This document shows positions 10,419 to 20,300 of a DNA stretch of 64,000 bases, piece after piece (positions within the stretch are counted from its first letter, which is position 1; the number at the start of each line of letters is the position of its first letter). The notes under the pieces were generated by a model. The model did not search any database. It saw only the letters and a list, made by a program, of their open reading frames with translations, and was not told the origin of the DNA. A program made the translations under genes and the position numbers. The stretch is from Lolium rigidum. Its lineage: Eukaryota > Streptophyta > Magnoliopsida > Poales > Poaceae. The stretch spans positions 336,209,090 to 336,273,089 of the forward strand of contig NC_061514.1 in assembly GCF_022539505.1 (NCBI RefSeq). The letters run 5' to 3'.

Positions 10419-12272
10419 TCAATTTAAAGGTATAGATTTGTGACGTTTCCGTTGTGGCTTACTCTGGGCTTCTGGCTGCTGCCGTTTGGGAGTCTTTTGT
10501 GGCGCCGTCGCCTTCCTCTGCTCGCGCGACCTCTTCACCATGTCCTCCATTGCCGGAGTGAAGTACGCCTGCGACTTGCACCGCGATTTGCGTGCACCGC
10601 CTCGGCAAAGCAGCCCGAACGAGCCGCCGGCGCGCTGCCGCCCGTGAGAGCTCATGCTGGAGAAGAAACACGCGCGCCCCGTCGCGTCGTATTCCCGCCG
10701 GTTTTCCACGCGAGCGGTAAGTTCACACAGCTCGTCCATCAGCGCCGTGCAAGTAGCTTCGCCGGCCGCCCCCGGCGCGGAACGCTGCACGGCCTGCAGC
10801 CGCGACCGCAGTATCCGTGCGCTGCTGGCATGTTCGCCGCGATCAGCCGCTTCCCTGGCCGCCGCCATGTCTTCGGTTGCCGCCACGCGAACGCGCTCAC
10901 GCTCGACCTCCATGGACGGCTCGACGTGAGTCACCTCAACAGGCCTCTGCACCACGGCGTCGTCTCCAGCGACGTTGGCCGCCTGCCCTGTCGCGGCGTC
11001 TCGGTAAGTGCAGCTCACTTTGACCAGCCGGGTGACGCCATGGTCTCCTGCAGCTGCAGGTACGTCCACGAATATCAAAAAGCGCCTCTCCTCGTCGGCG
11101 TAGAGCTCGCCCACGACAACAGACGCAGCACGGCCACCGTCGTACAAGCGGTTGTCATAGCGCCCGGACTTGACCTCCCGGACGCGCACGCCCGGATGCA
11201 AGCACGTGACCTCGATGCGCGCCTCCTGCACGGTCACCGTGAGGAGCCCGCCGATGCACTGCGCGAACGAGTCCTGGACGACCGCCTCGTCCTCGACGAA
11301 GGAGAACGTTCCGCCGGTGGACTCCGCGACGGTGTGCATCGCCGCGGCGTCGTGGTCGGCGCCGAAGCCAAAAGTATGAACCGCCGGAGTCCTGTTGCCG
11401 GACCCGGTGTCGGTGAGCGAGGATGGCACGAGGCGGATGTAGTTAGCAGCACCGTTTCTACCGGCGGTGAACGCGTCCCGCCCGTCGGAGAGAAGCATGA
11501 TACTCGCGACGGCGTTCTTGCCCCGGCGGTCATCGAGCACCTGGGCGGCCACGCGGAGGCCCTCGCCAATGTTGGTGCCGCCGCGTGCGACGAGGGACTG
11601 CACGGCGAGCTTCGCGTCAACCTTCCCCTGGTCCGACATGCGGACGAGACGGATCCGGCGAATCGCCTCGTCGGAGAAGGAGACCACGGAGAGGCGGTCG
11701 GCGGGCCCGAGGTTGTCGATGACGAACCCCATCGCCTGCTTCAGCAGCTCCAGCTTGTGGCCCCTCATGCTCCCGCTGACGTCGAGCACGGTCACGAGGT
11801 CGAGCGGCGCGCGCGCCGCATCGGAGGCGGCCGCAGAGGGCGCCTTGGCGTGCACGAGCACGGCGAAGTTCTCGCGGGCCGCGCCCTTCGCGACGGCAGG
11901 GAACTCGCAGTGCGTCGTGAGGACCACTGCTCCTCCGCCAGTTGCCGCCGCGGCATTCGCCCTGACGGCCGACTCCTGCACCTGCTCGTCGTCTTCGTAT
12001 GTGCTTCGGGCCACCTGTCGGGACCAAGCCTGCGGCGGAGGGCGCGGAGCACGTCGGCCGTTCACAGGTGGAGGCCGTGGGGCGGCGTTCACGGCTGGCA
12101 GCACGGTCCAAGACGCCTTGCAGAGCGGGCAGTCGTGGTTGCCGTGGGCGACGCTGGCGGAGATGCAGCTGAGGTGGAAGGCGTGGGAGCACTCCGCCAC
12201 GAAGCTGGCCTGGCCGCGGACCATGTCGCCGAGGCAGATGGCACACACGTCGGCGTCGCTAGCTTCCGCCAT
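10419..12272 (-). CDS. RING-H2 and vWA domain E3 ubiquitin-protein ligase, WAV3-like
   Basis: An intact intronless gene of 617 codons. Residues 10-51 form a RING-H2 finger with C10, C13, C28, H30, H33, C36, C48 and C51 in the C3H2C3 order, which would bind two zinc ions and recruit an E2 enzyme. Residues ~156-340 form a von Willebrand factor A domain with a complete MIDAS metal site (D164-x-S166-G-S168, T233, D263). A Vwa-interaction-like region follows. The C terminus is Lys/Arg-rich (KTPKRQQ, QRKRHK), compatible with nuclear import. This architecture is that of the plant WAVY GROWTH 3 (WAV3) family, RING E3 ligases linked in Arabidopsis to root gravitropism and auxin responses; the role here is inferred from family. 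The start was chosen because the RING finger begins ten residues later and a TATA box lies ~95 bp upstream. Codons are strongly GC-rich, unlike the surroundings. It is the only intact conventional gene between the palindrome arms. Confidence 0.92.
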   Translation of the reverse strand: MAEASDADVCAICLGDMVRGQASFVAECSHAFHLSCISASVAHGNHDCPLCKASWTVLPAVNAAPRPPPVNGRRAPRPPPQAWSRQVARSTYEDDEQVQESAVRANAAAATGGGAVVLTTHCEFPAVAKGAARENFAVLVHAKAPSAAASDAARAPLDLVTVLDVSGSMRGHKLELLKQAMGFVIDNLGPADRLSVVSFSDEAIRRIRLVRMSDQGKVDAKLAVQSLVARGGTNIGEGLRVAAQVLDDRRGKNAVASIMLLSDGRDAFTAGRNGAANYIRLVPSSLTDTGSGNRTPAVHTFGFGADHDAAAMHTVAESTGGTFSFVEDEAVVQDSFAQCIGGLLTVTVQEARIEVTCLHPGVRVREVKSGRYDNRLYDGGRAASVVVGELYADEERRFLIFVDVPAAAGDHGVTRLVKVSCTYRDAATGQAANVAGDDAVVQRPVEVTHVEPSMEVERERVRVAATEDMAAAREAADRGEHASSARILRSRLQAVQRSAPGAAGEATCTALMDELCELTARVENRREYDATGRACFFSSMSSHGRQRAGGSFGLLCRGGARKSRCKSQAYFTPAMEDMVKRSREQRKATAPQKTPKRQQPEAQSKPQRKRHKSIPLN

Positions 12273-12367
12273 GGATCAAGCAGAGGAAGGTTGGATCTGA
12301 TGTACGTAGGCTATCTAATTGCTGGCTTGCTGGGCTGAGATTGATCTGGTTGTCGAATTAAGTCGGC

Positions 12368-12378
12368 GTATATATATC
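12368..12378 (-). promoter_or_regulatory. TATA box of the RING-vWA gene
   Basis: The plus strand reads GTATATATATC; on the minus strand this is a TATATATA box about 95-105 bp upstream of the start codon at 12272, a normal spacing for a plant core promoter with a ~65-70 base leader. Confidence 0.55.
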
Positions 12379-13643
12379 ACTAGGAGGTAACGTGACCGGC
12401 GCGGAAAGGAGACGAAATTTTCTTTCTATAAAATTCATTGCTTTCTATCTTTACAGGTTGATCGGAGCCCTTATCTGCGTTTCCGAGCGATTTGCGATGC
12501 TCGTTTTTTCTTCTTCAACGTTGGCCGTGCTATAGTTTTAGCTAATATGAAACAATATTTCATGATGATTCTACAGATATTGATATAACGTTGTAGGTTT
12601 GGTATGTTTCATTTGTAATTGATCAAATTTTACAAAGATTGCGACTTTAATTTGTCTGAAACCGATATATATTGCTAGTTCTGTTCACTATTATAAGCAG
12701 TTTTAGTTTTTCTTCTTCGAAAATGCATGTATCTAGATGTGTTTCATTCATTGTGTAGGGTTCGCTGTTTTAGCTCCGTATCTAGTCCACATTAAAATAT
12801 TTAAAACATCTTATAATAATAAACTGAGGGAGTATATTTTAGCAAAGAAGGAGTATTTGATTAAGTTTATTTCAATCAAAACTTATGAAAATTTAACCAA
12901 AGTTAGACAAACAACAATGGAATTTCACTTCCAATTTTTATGTTCTATTCTGAATAGTCAGACCTATATATACCAAATTAAGGAATTAAACAAGAGTTCC
13001 ATAGTACTTAGTGTTAATTCATTGGGCAGTGTTATAGTTGTTAGCCGGCTGATCAGAGTTTTCTATTCCTTCCATGTCAAATTAACGGACACGACTTTAC
13101 TTAGATTTGTTGAATACAATTGCCTAGCCGTCCTTCATCAGATCGGTCTTTTGATTGAACTAGATAGAGCATGCAATTCCATATAGTATCAAACCAGAAG
13201 GTTATGGGTTCAAATCCTAGCCAACGCATTATTTAAAATAAATATTTATGGGCTCGCTAAAAAACAAATCCAAAGATACATGTCTAAGGCCCATGCGAGA
13301 TCTAAAAAATGGCCCACCAGCCTAGACGTGAGGGGGGAGGTATCTTTTATTTATCTCTAAATAGCAATCCCCTACTACCTGATTTTCTGTCTTCTCCTGC
13401 CTCCACGTCATCGTTAATTTGTCAAAGCTTTGCGCTCTTCGGTAGCTGGTTTGATGTCTCCATGTCCGCATTTTTTCATGGGCTGCGCGTCGCTTCTTCG
13501 TATGCGGCATGGGCGTCCCCAATTGGGCTGGACGAGACCCCCGTACATGGGCTGGATGAATCGCCGCTGCGCTCTGTACTCGCTTTGCCCTTCCCTCTGT
13601 CCGTTCGTGTTCGTGTTCCCCGATGGTATTTGACCGCCGCCGC
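12379..13643. other. Upstream region of the RING-vWA gene, intergenic
   Basis: No gene is supported. The 149-codon open frame at 12737-13186 is AT-rich, crosses the MITE remnant at 12770-12832 and matches nothing I know. Near 13194-13235 there is a tRNA-like half (ATAGTATCA...GGTTATGGGTTCAAATCC, with a good B-box), perhaps a relic of a tRNA-derived element. Bases 13300-13643 lead up to the inner end of the right palindrome arm without recognisable features. Confidence 0.5.
12770..12832. mobile_element. 3' remnant of a Stowaway-type MITE
   Basis: The segment GTCCACATTAAAATATTTAAAACATCTTAT...AAACTGAGGGAG followed by TA matches the typical 3' end of longer Triticeae Stowaway elements. No matching 5' end is visible nearby, so it is a truncated copy. 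Confidence 0.5.
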
Positions 13644-13782
13644 AACCGTACAGAAAATTAGTTCTTCACTTTATTGTCTTAATTTCCGCACCCGACCCTG
13701 TGAATTAAATGTCGTCTGTTGGCATACACCCTCTGATCTCCCTGCTCCAAAAGTTCCAAGACAAACCGAGCGCGTCACTATG

Positions 13783-14928
13783 CTAGGCAGGCGCGGTGGC
13801 TATTCTTGCTGCTGGCGGCGCGTGGAGCTCCGGCGGTCGTGGGCGGCCGGGCCTGATCTGGGCCGGGCTGTCCATGGCGGCGCGGCGGACGGCCGGTGCA
13901 GGCCCCCCCTGGTCGTGGGGGTGCTGCGGATTGCTGCAGCAACGGCGGCCACGGCGAGGGCCCTGGGCCGGGAGGGCTGCGCGGCGGTGGCTTCGGTGTT
14001 GGCCACGAGGTTGCTGCGGGAGGTCTGCGTGGTGGTTGGTGTGCCGTCGCCGGCGTGTGGAGGCCAGGGCGGACGCGGCATGTCCCTGGGAGGATGAGCT
14101 CGGTGAGGGGCGCGTCGGGACGGCGGCCTCGGTTTCCTCAGCGGTGTCGTGGCTGTGGTGGCCAAGTGGGCGGCGTGGCGGTCGGATCTAGAAGTTCTTG
14201 TCTACGGTCTTCGGTGTTCGTCTTCGGGCCCCGTGTTGGTGTTGGTCGGCGTCCCCTCTATGTGGCGTTCCGGCGGCGCCCACGGTGTTCTTCGGCGATG
14301 CTTCGTTGGCTACAGGCGCGTTGCTCCGGTGTTAGAGATCCGGCGGTTGCAGGTGGTGGTCTGTGCCGGTCCTCTTTTGGGCGGGCGCGAGTTTTCTTGG
14401 GACTCTTCGCTGGGCGAAAGCTTTGTCTTGGCGGCCGGCCAGGACCGACGACGGTGACGCCCGTGGGCGCCGCTTCCTTCTTGAAGGCGTCGTCGAAGTG
14501 GGTGTCTCTTGATCTCCGCCCGGGCTCTCCGGGGGAAACCTTAGATCCCTCACGGGATCGGGCGTGGGTGGCGCTCTTGTGTCGCTTTGCCTCTTGGGGC
14601 CTCGCTTTGGAAGTCCGCTGGTCAGAGGGGTTTGTGGAGTGTTTTGGCGGTTTCGGTGGAGGCGGGTTCGTCTTCGGCCAGGTGGGTCGCGGCCTCGGGG
14701 TCGGTGTGGTAGTTGGAGCGGTGGCTCCGGTCTTTTCGCCTCCGCTTGTTGCGTTGAGGTGTGGTGTCGACCTGGTTGGTCGTCGACCCATGTGGAGCGC
14801 AGCCTCGGGGCTGGCGTGTGTGTCGTGTTGTACGGTTTATCGGACAGTTTTCCTCATAAACGGGCCAACTCTTTTCTCCTATATCAATGAAAGGCAAAGC
14901 TTTTGCCTCGTTTCAAAAAAAAAACAAT
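13783..14928 (+). mobile_element. 5'-truncated LINE with poly(A) tail, inserted with target deletion
   Basis: The left arm shows the uninterrupted sequence. Homology stops after ...GCGTCACTATG (13782) and resumes at ATTTCTCCAGAG (14929). Between lies a GC-rich body ending TATATCAATGAAAGGCAAAGC, TTTTGCC and a ten-base A run (14915-14924), a LINE-like 3' end with a small GGCAAAGC/TTTTGCC hairpin. About 36 bp present in the left arm (around 6585-6621) are missing, so it inserted without a TSD and with a small deletion. Long open frames across it are composition artefacts; no endonuclease or RT motifs are visible. Confidence 0.7.
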
Positions 14929-15498
14929 ATTTCTCCAGAGGTGCTCTCTAGAGCCTATGCCGACCATGCAATTCATAGCCACAAAATCGAGTTCATCGCT
15001 AGATTTCGACGCCTTTGGTGCTCTTCACGTCTATTCCTTGCACCATGATACTCTTCTTGACATCGCCTACCTCTAGGACATGGTGCTGCATCATGTTATT
15101 GCTTTTCGCCTCGAGGTTGTCGGAGTTCATCTTGACGGTACGACATATCTGTTATCCCATATCTCGATTCCTTTCAACAGTATACTCTCCTCACCTTTGA
15201 CTACCTCCAGGACATGATTTTTGGTTATATGCGTGATGTTGGTCGCGCCGCCGATGCCGTGGAAGCTAAGGATCAGCGCAACCATGGGAGACGAACGAGT
15301 TTGGCATTGCCGCTGCATCTCCTTGTTGATTCCGGTGAGTACGAGACATCCCTGCCTGGTAGCGGACCTCTTCCTTCTCCCTTTGTCCGGGTACAACTCA
15401 CACACACACCTCTCGTACGAATTTAGTTTCCGCAGCCAAAACATGGACTGCGAGCTCGACCCGAGGACCGGAGGCAGATCGTAGAGACACAGTCGCAC

Positions 15499-16092
15499 TG
15501 TTAGCTTCTAATCTTGATTTTCGTTTTTAGTTCAGTATGGAGTAGTGATCAGGTAAGGCGAGATGCCAAGCTCCATGCGACGTGGGCGCAAGGCGTGATG
15601 CATGCGTGCTGTGAGATGCAACAGGTCGTGAGAAGCGGCAGGTGTGTGAAGATTTGGAGCTGATCCGTTGAGTTTGAGTAGTGGTCATGTAGGACCGAGT
15701 GAATTGGTCACTTATCTAGTCGTACGTTGTTAGCTGCATGTCAGGTGCTAGCTAGGGGCCGAGTAAGTCTATGCATGCAGAGGTGTTGGCCGGGTCATGT
15801 GTTAGTGGCCAAGGTTAGTGGATGAGTTAGTACGTGGTGTTAGACGCTGAGAGTGGCTGCTGGGTTGTGCGTGTGTGATTCCTATTTAAGAGTTGTAAGC
15901 CATTGTTGATTCAGTAATGAGAAAGAAGAGAAAATGTAGTCACGGTTGGAAACCAGGGAAGTGTCTTTGGCAAAGCCTTGTCTCCTTCCTTGGCTAGTGT
16001 GTGTACGGGTGTGTTATGTTGAGAGAAACAAAAGAGATAGTGAGAGTTCGGAGGTAGGAGAAGAAGGGGAGCTGCGTGTGGCAGCTCTTACA
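15499..16092 (+). repeat. 5' LTR of the small LTR retrotransposon
   Basis: Starts TGTTAGCTTCTAATC and ends GGCAGCTCTTACA. It carries an extra GCTA copy (GCTAGCTAGG) relative to the 3' LTR and a single-base difference at GTAAGCCATT; these two indels explain the whole 5-bp length difference. Confidence 0.92.
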
Positions 16093-16094
16093 TT

Positions 16095-16106
16095 TGGTAT
16101 CAGAGC
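16095..16106 (+). other. Primer-binding site, tRNA-Met type
   Basis: TGGTATCAGAGC lies three bases after the 5' LTR end. This is the complement of the 3' end of plant tRNA-Met, the usual primer for Copia, TRIM and LARD elements. Confidence 0.88.
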
Positions 16107-16714
16107 GAGGTTGATCCATGGCGGAGGCGCAGTGAACTCCATGGGAGATGGAAGCCAGCTGCGCGATGTGGCTGGTGGGGGAAGCTACCCTGCTGGATGG
16201 GCATGGCGTGGTGATCGGCGTCGAGAAGGCGTCGTCCACGTCAAGAGAAGACCGCGGCGTGATGCTGCGCGTCAAGGAGATGGCGGTGCGATGCCGCAGA
16301 AGCCGACAACGGTGGCGTCGGCGAACTCCATGCGAGGTGGAGGTCAACTGCACGAAGCGGAGGCCCCGAGGAGGAGATGGTGGTGTGATGCCATCCGCAA
16401 GGTGAGTCGCTGCGACGGTGATGGCGGCGGCAACAGGTACGTGACCGGTGGTGCGATGCCGCTGGGAGCCAACGGCGGTGGTGCGATACCATGGCCATCA
16501 TGAAGAGTTGGTGTGAAGCCAACAAAGAAGCACCAGTGCAAAGTTGTGGCAATACACATGGTGAGAGGCGCTGCGAGGGCGTCAAGCACGACAAGATGGT
16601 GGTGACCGGCGCTGCGATGGTGTCGTCCACATGGCAAGAGGTTGCTGCGTGTGCGGCAAGTGGTTGCGGGTAATCTGCATAGCGAAGAATGAAGAATCAA
16701 GATTAAGGGAAGAT

Positions 16715-17303
16715 TGTTAGCTTCTAATCTTGATTTTCGTTTTTAGTTCAGTATGGAGTAGTGATCACGTAAGGCGAGATGCCAAGCTCCATGCGACGTG
16801 GACGCAAGGCGTGATGCATGCGTGCTGTGAGATGCAACAGGTCGTGAGAAGCGGCAGGTGTGTGAAGATTTGGAGCTGATCCGTTGAGTTTGAGTAGTGG
16901 TCATGTAGGACCGAGTGAATTGGTCACTTATCTAGTCGTACGTTGTTAGCTGCATGTCAGGTGCTAGGGGCCGAGTAAGTCTATGCATGCAGAGGTGTTG
17001 GCCGGGTCATGTGTTAGTGGCCAAGGTTAGTGGATGAGTTAGTACGTGGTGTTAGACGCTGAGAGTGGCTGCTGTGTTGTGCGTGTGTGATTCCTATTTA
17101 AGAGTTGTAAGCATTGTTGATTCAGTAATGAGAAAGAAGAGAAAATGTAGTCACGGTTGGAAACCAGGGAAGTGTCTTTGGCAAAGCCTTGTCTCCTTCC
17201 TTGACTAGTGTGTGTACGGGTATGTTGTGTTGAGAGAAACAAAAGAGATAGTGAGAGTTCGGAGGTAGGAGAAGAAGGGGAGCTGCGTGTGGCAGCTCCT
17301 ACA
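16715..17303 (+). repeat. 3' LTR of the small LTR retrotransposon
   Basis: Starts TGTTAGCTTCTAATC directly after the purine tract and ends GGCAGCTCCTACA, followed by CGCAC and then the resumed palindrome arm (CTCCACGCCG). Confidence 0.92.
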
Positions 17304-20300
17304 CGCACCTCCACGCCGTACCAGAAAACGCGTCTAGAAGTCGACCCCTCCATCGAGCTCCTCTCGTCGCGCTGCTCGCCGTAGTTGTCTTCTGGGAGCC
17401 AAGATCGATCACGCCGGAGCAACACCTTCGTCCGCAGCTGCAGGCTGCAGCAGCGTCGTTGCCTTCCTCAACATCCTCGAACACGCGCCCACTGGTAATA
17501 CCATCACCAAAGAAAGACGTTTATTGTTTAGATTAGATAAAGTCGTTAGATCTATATCGGAAGATCCACCTTAACCTGGAACACCACACACAGCAACAGA
17601 TCGATCAGATTGTGCTAGCTATTTCCCGTAAAGAATCTTAGAAAATTCATATCTTCACATCTAGATCTCCGTTTTAGATGATTTCTTTGAAGTTAAGTTT
17701 GTAATTAAATCCTCTACAACTTTTGTGTAGAAAGTTTTCCATTCGAGAAACTTTCTCGGACAACTTTTCGGACACCATTAGATTTTTAACCGCGAATTGT
17801 AAAATTCATATCTTGAGTTCTACACGTCGATTTTCGACAAACTTTATACCGTTAGAATCAATAAAATGCGTAGACCATTTCAGACCTTTTGCATGTCAGT
17901 TTTGCAAATTTATTTTCGCGATATTTGTATGGTCCGCAATATTGTTCTTCGACTATGCAATCATTTAGACACATTCATCTTATTCCATGATCACATCTCT
18001 CCAATATATTATCCTAGTCCATATTATTGAAATAGCAATTGAGTTATTTGAGTAATTTGTGACATATCTTAATTTTAGATTTTTCCTCTTATCAATGAAG
18101 TGTGGAGATACTCTACACCATACCACATGAGCTTAAATCCATTTTATCCATTAGCATCCTTTAACCCACATCTCTGATACCATTCACGCCTATACAACCT
18201 CATGCCATTCAACTCTTCCACTTAGTTCGAACTATTCGACTTTCAAATAAGTTAATTGAATAGTTCAATATATCATTAGTTCATATCCAATGCTATTGTG
18301 CTACTTCGATAAGTGTTGTCACACTATATCAAATTACATTGAGACTATTTGAATGCTTCAAAGAAAGATTTAAAACTTTGACATGGACATATCTTCAAAA
18401 TCCAACTTTGACACAACCACCATCTTTCTAAATATCATTCATACATATTCAATGTTATGCCCACTTAATCTTTTTGGCTTATATCGAACTATTTAATTTA
18501 AATGAATTAAATTGAGTAATTCAATATATCACAAATCCATACGCAAGCCTATGTGTAATTTATACTATTTTGAGTAATTGTTGTCACACTTATTCAATAG
18601 TATTATTGTTGCACTATTTGTCACTTATGTGATTCAATTCATATGAGCCGTTCCAAATTCTTTTCATGCTTTTGTAAAGCATAAAATTCTTCAATTATAT
18701 CTTGGACATTACTTTCTAATCATGTAACTTGCCATCCAAACTCTCACAGCCATATCTTGCAAGCCAAACCTCATGCCACACCTTAGCACCATAGAGCGAT
18801 TTCTGATTGTTGTCTTGTTTGATTATGTTTTCGTTGTTGAATGGTGTATTTATGTTGTGCTATATTTTATCTTATAGTTCGTGTGAAGAGCGTCGTGTTT
18901 TGTTAAGAGAAGTGAACGATCTTCAATTACCAAAAAGGCAAGTGACATTCAATCCCACCTATTTTATTATGCATTAGTGTTTTATCTAGTATGCATGGTA
19001 GGGATTTTGTTTTCAAAAGTGAAGTATGGTGCAATGCTTAGTGAACCCAGTAGTATGTAGCTACTCCTGAACCCCTACTAAGTGTACCATAGTTTGCTTA
19101 GCAACACCAAAAGTGCCAAATGTTATTTCATTATTTTGGTTATGTTAGTTGGATGGTTAAAAAAATTAACAACCCTAATGAAACACCTGGGTGGAATGGT
19201 TGTATGGTGGGTGGATACTCAGGGCCCCTTCCCTGGTAGATGGAACCAGTGGACAGGTGGGTGGTTTTCACCTGAGAGTGCGCAGTTGAATAGTAGTTGC
19301 TCTAGACCGCACCCCTGGTTTTTACCAGGGGATCATGTGGGGGTTTATTACCTGGGATGGGTTTTAAGTCTGTCAGTTTCACTTGTGGAAGCCCACCCAG
19401 GATTTAAGAGATTACCAAGTCGTCCATGTTTAGATACCTTCCAGTGCAGCCTTTTGGTATTATGGGCTCTGCAGAGATTAATTAAGTTGTGAGGTTCAAC
19501 TTGTCGACTAGACATTCAGATGTGGCGATGGCCAAGGGGAACGGGTCTAGCCAGTATGCTTGTTCTCTCCTTGTGAAAGATCTTGTCTAATTCTTCTCTT
19601 GGGAAGGGTGGGTCGTAAGGTGAAAGTGCACAACCTCTCGAGAGTTAAACCTAAGATCTCAGCCGTGTCCCGGTTATGGACAATTTGAGCTCCTGGACAA
19701 GGATTGTACGGAAGAATCTCATCACCTTTTCTGAATGTGTTAAAATTTGAGTAGCAACTGAATAGAAGTACATGGGAGATGTAACCATGATACTATCTAT
19801 GATCTCATTACAAGTTTTATAAAATATTTTGTTAGATGATGTATAGAAGTACATGGGAGATGTAACCATGATACTGTCTATGAAATATTTTCAAATATTT
19901 ATAAAATGTTTTATCAAATAAAAGATAGGATAAAATTTGCTTTATGCAATTAGCCCAAGACTCCACTAGCCAGATATCATGTAGTTAGACTTTTCACAAT
20001 TGCCACCATATAAGTGTCATTTATCAGTACATCATTGTATTGACCTCCATTCATGGGGCTGCATATTCAAACGTGCAGGTTTTTCTAAGGAGAAGTACTT
20101 GGTAGGATCTCGAGTCTACATTCCAACATGACTGCATGTGGCACATGAAGATGATGAAGGCTCATTGATGATGTACTTTCCGCTGTGTTTGTTTTGAACA
20201 TTTCATATGAGCTAGTCCATGTGACTATGCAATTTGTAAGGTTTTACTTTACCATTTGGATCAACGATGTAGTAATTTGATACTATTACACTGATTACTA

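Larger units (their letters stand above)
15499..17303 (+). mobile_element. Complete small non-autonomous LTR retrotransposon (1805 bp, TSD CGCAC)
   Basis: Two direct LTRs (15499-16092, 594 bp; 16715-17303, 589 bp) begin TG and end CA and are flanked by the perfect 5-bp duplication CGCAC (15494-15498 and 17304-17308). The site is uninterrupted in the left arm near 4939-4950. A primer-binding site for tRNA-Met follows the 5' LTR, and a purine-rich tract (ATTAAGGGAAGAT) precedes the 3' LTR. The 622-bp interior holds no gag or pol, only GC-rich sequence with recurring GGTGCGATGCC-type motifs. It is structurally TRIM-like but with longer LTRs than typical TRIMs. By eye the LTRs differ by about 7 substitutions plus two small indels (a 4-bp and a 1-bp), i.e. 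~1.2%. Confidence 0.93.

Noticed and set aside
10440..12338. 632-codon plus-strand open frame opposite the RING-vWA gene
   Set aside because: It is an antisense shadow produced by the GC-rich third positions of the minus-strand gene, which has clear RING and vWA motifs; the plus-strand product has no recognisable domain.
12737..13186. 149-codon plus-strand frame
   Set aside because: AT-rich, spans a Stowaway remnant, no family resemblance and no splice or promoter context.
13194..13235. Possible tRNA gene
   Set aside because: Only a T-arm/B-box-like half (GGTTCAAATCC) is present; no acceptor stem, D arm or anticodon stem can be folded around it.
13896..14951. 351-codon open frame
   Set aside because: It lies in a GC-rich LINE body, is low-complexity Gly/Arg/Val, has no motif, and runs past the poly(A) tail into the palindrome arm.
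15946..16503. 185-codon open frame
   Set aside because: It starts inside an LTR and crosses the primer-binding site, so it cannot be a normal gene; it follows composition.
19082..19492. 136-codon frame in the right palindrome arm
   Set aside because: The left-arm copy is split into different frames and no domain is recognisable. Conservation is explained by the recent duplication.
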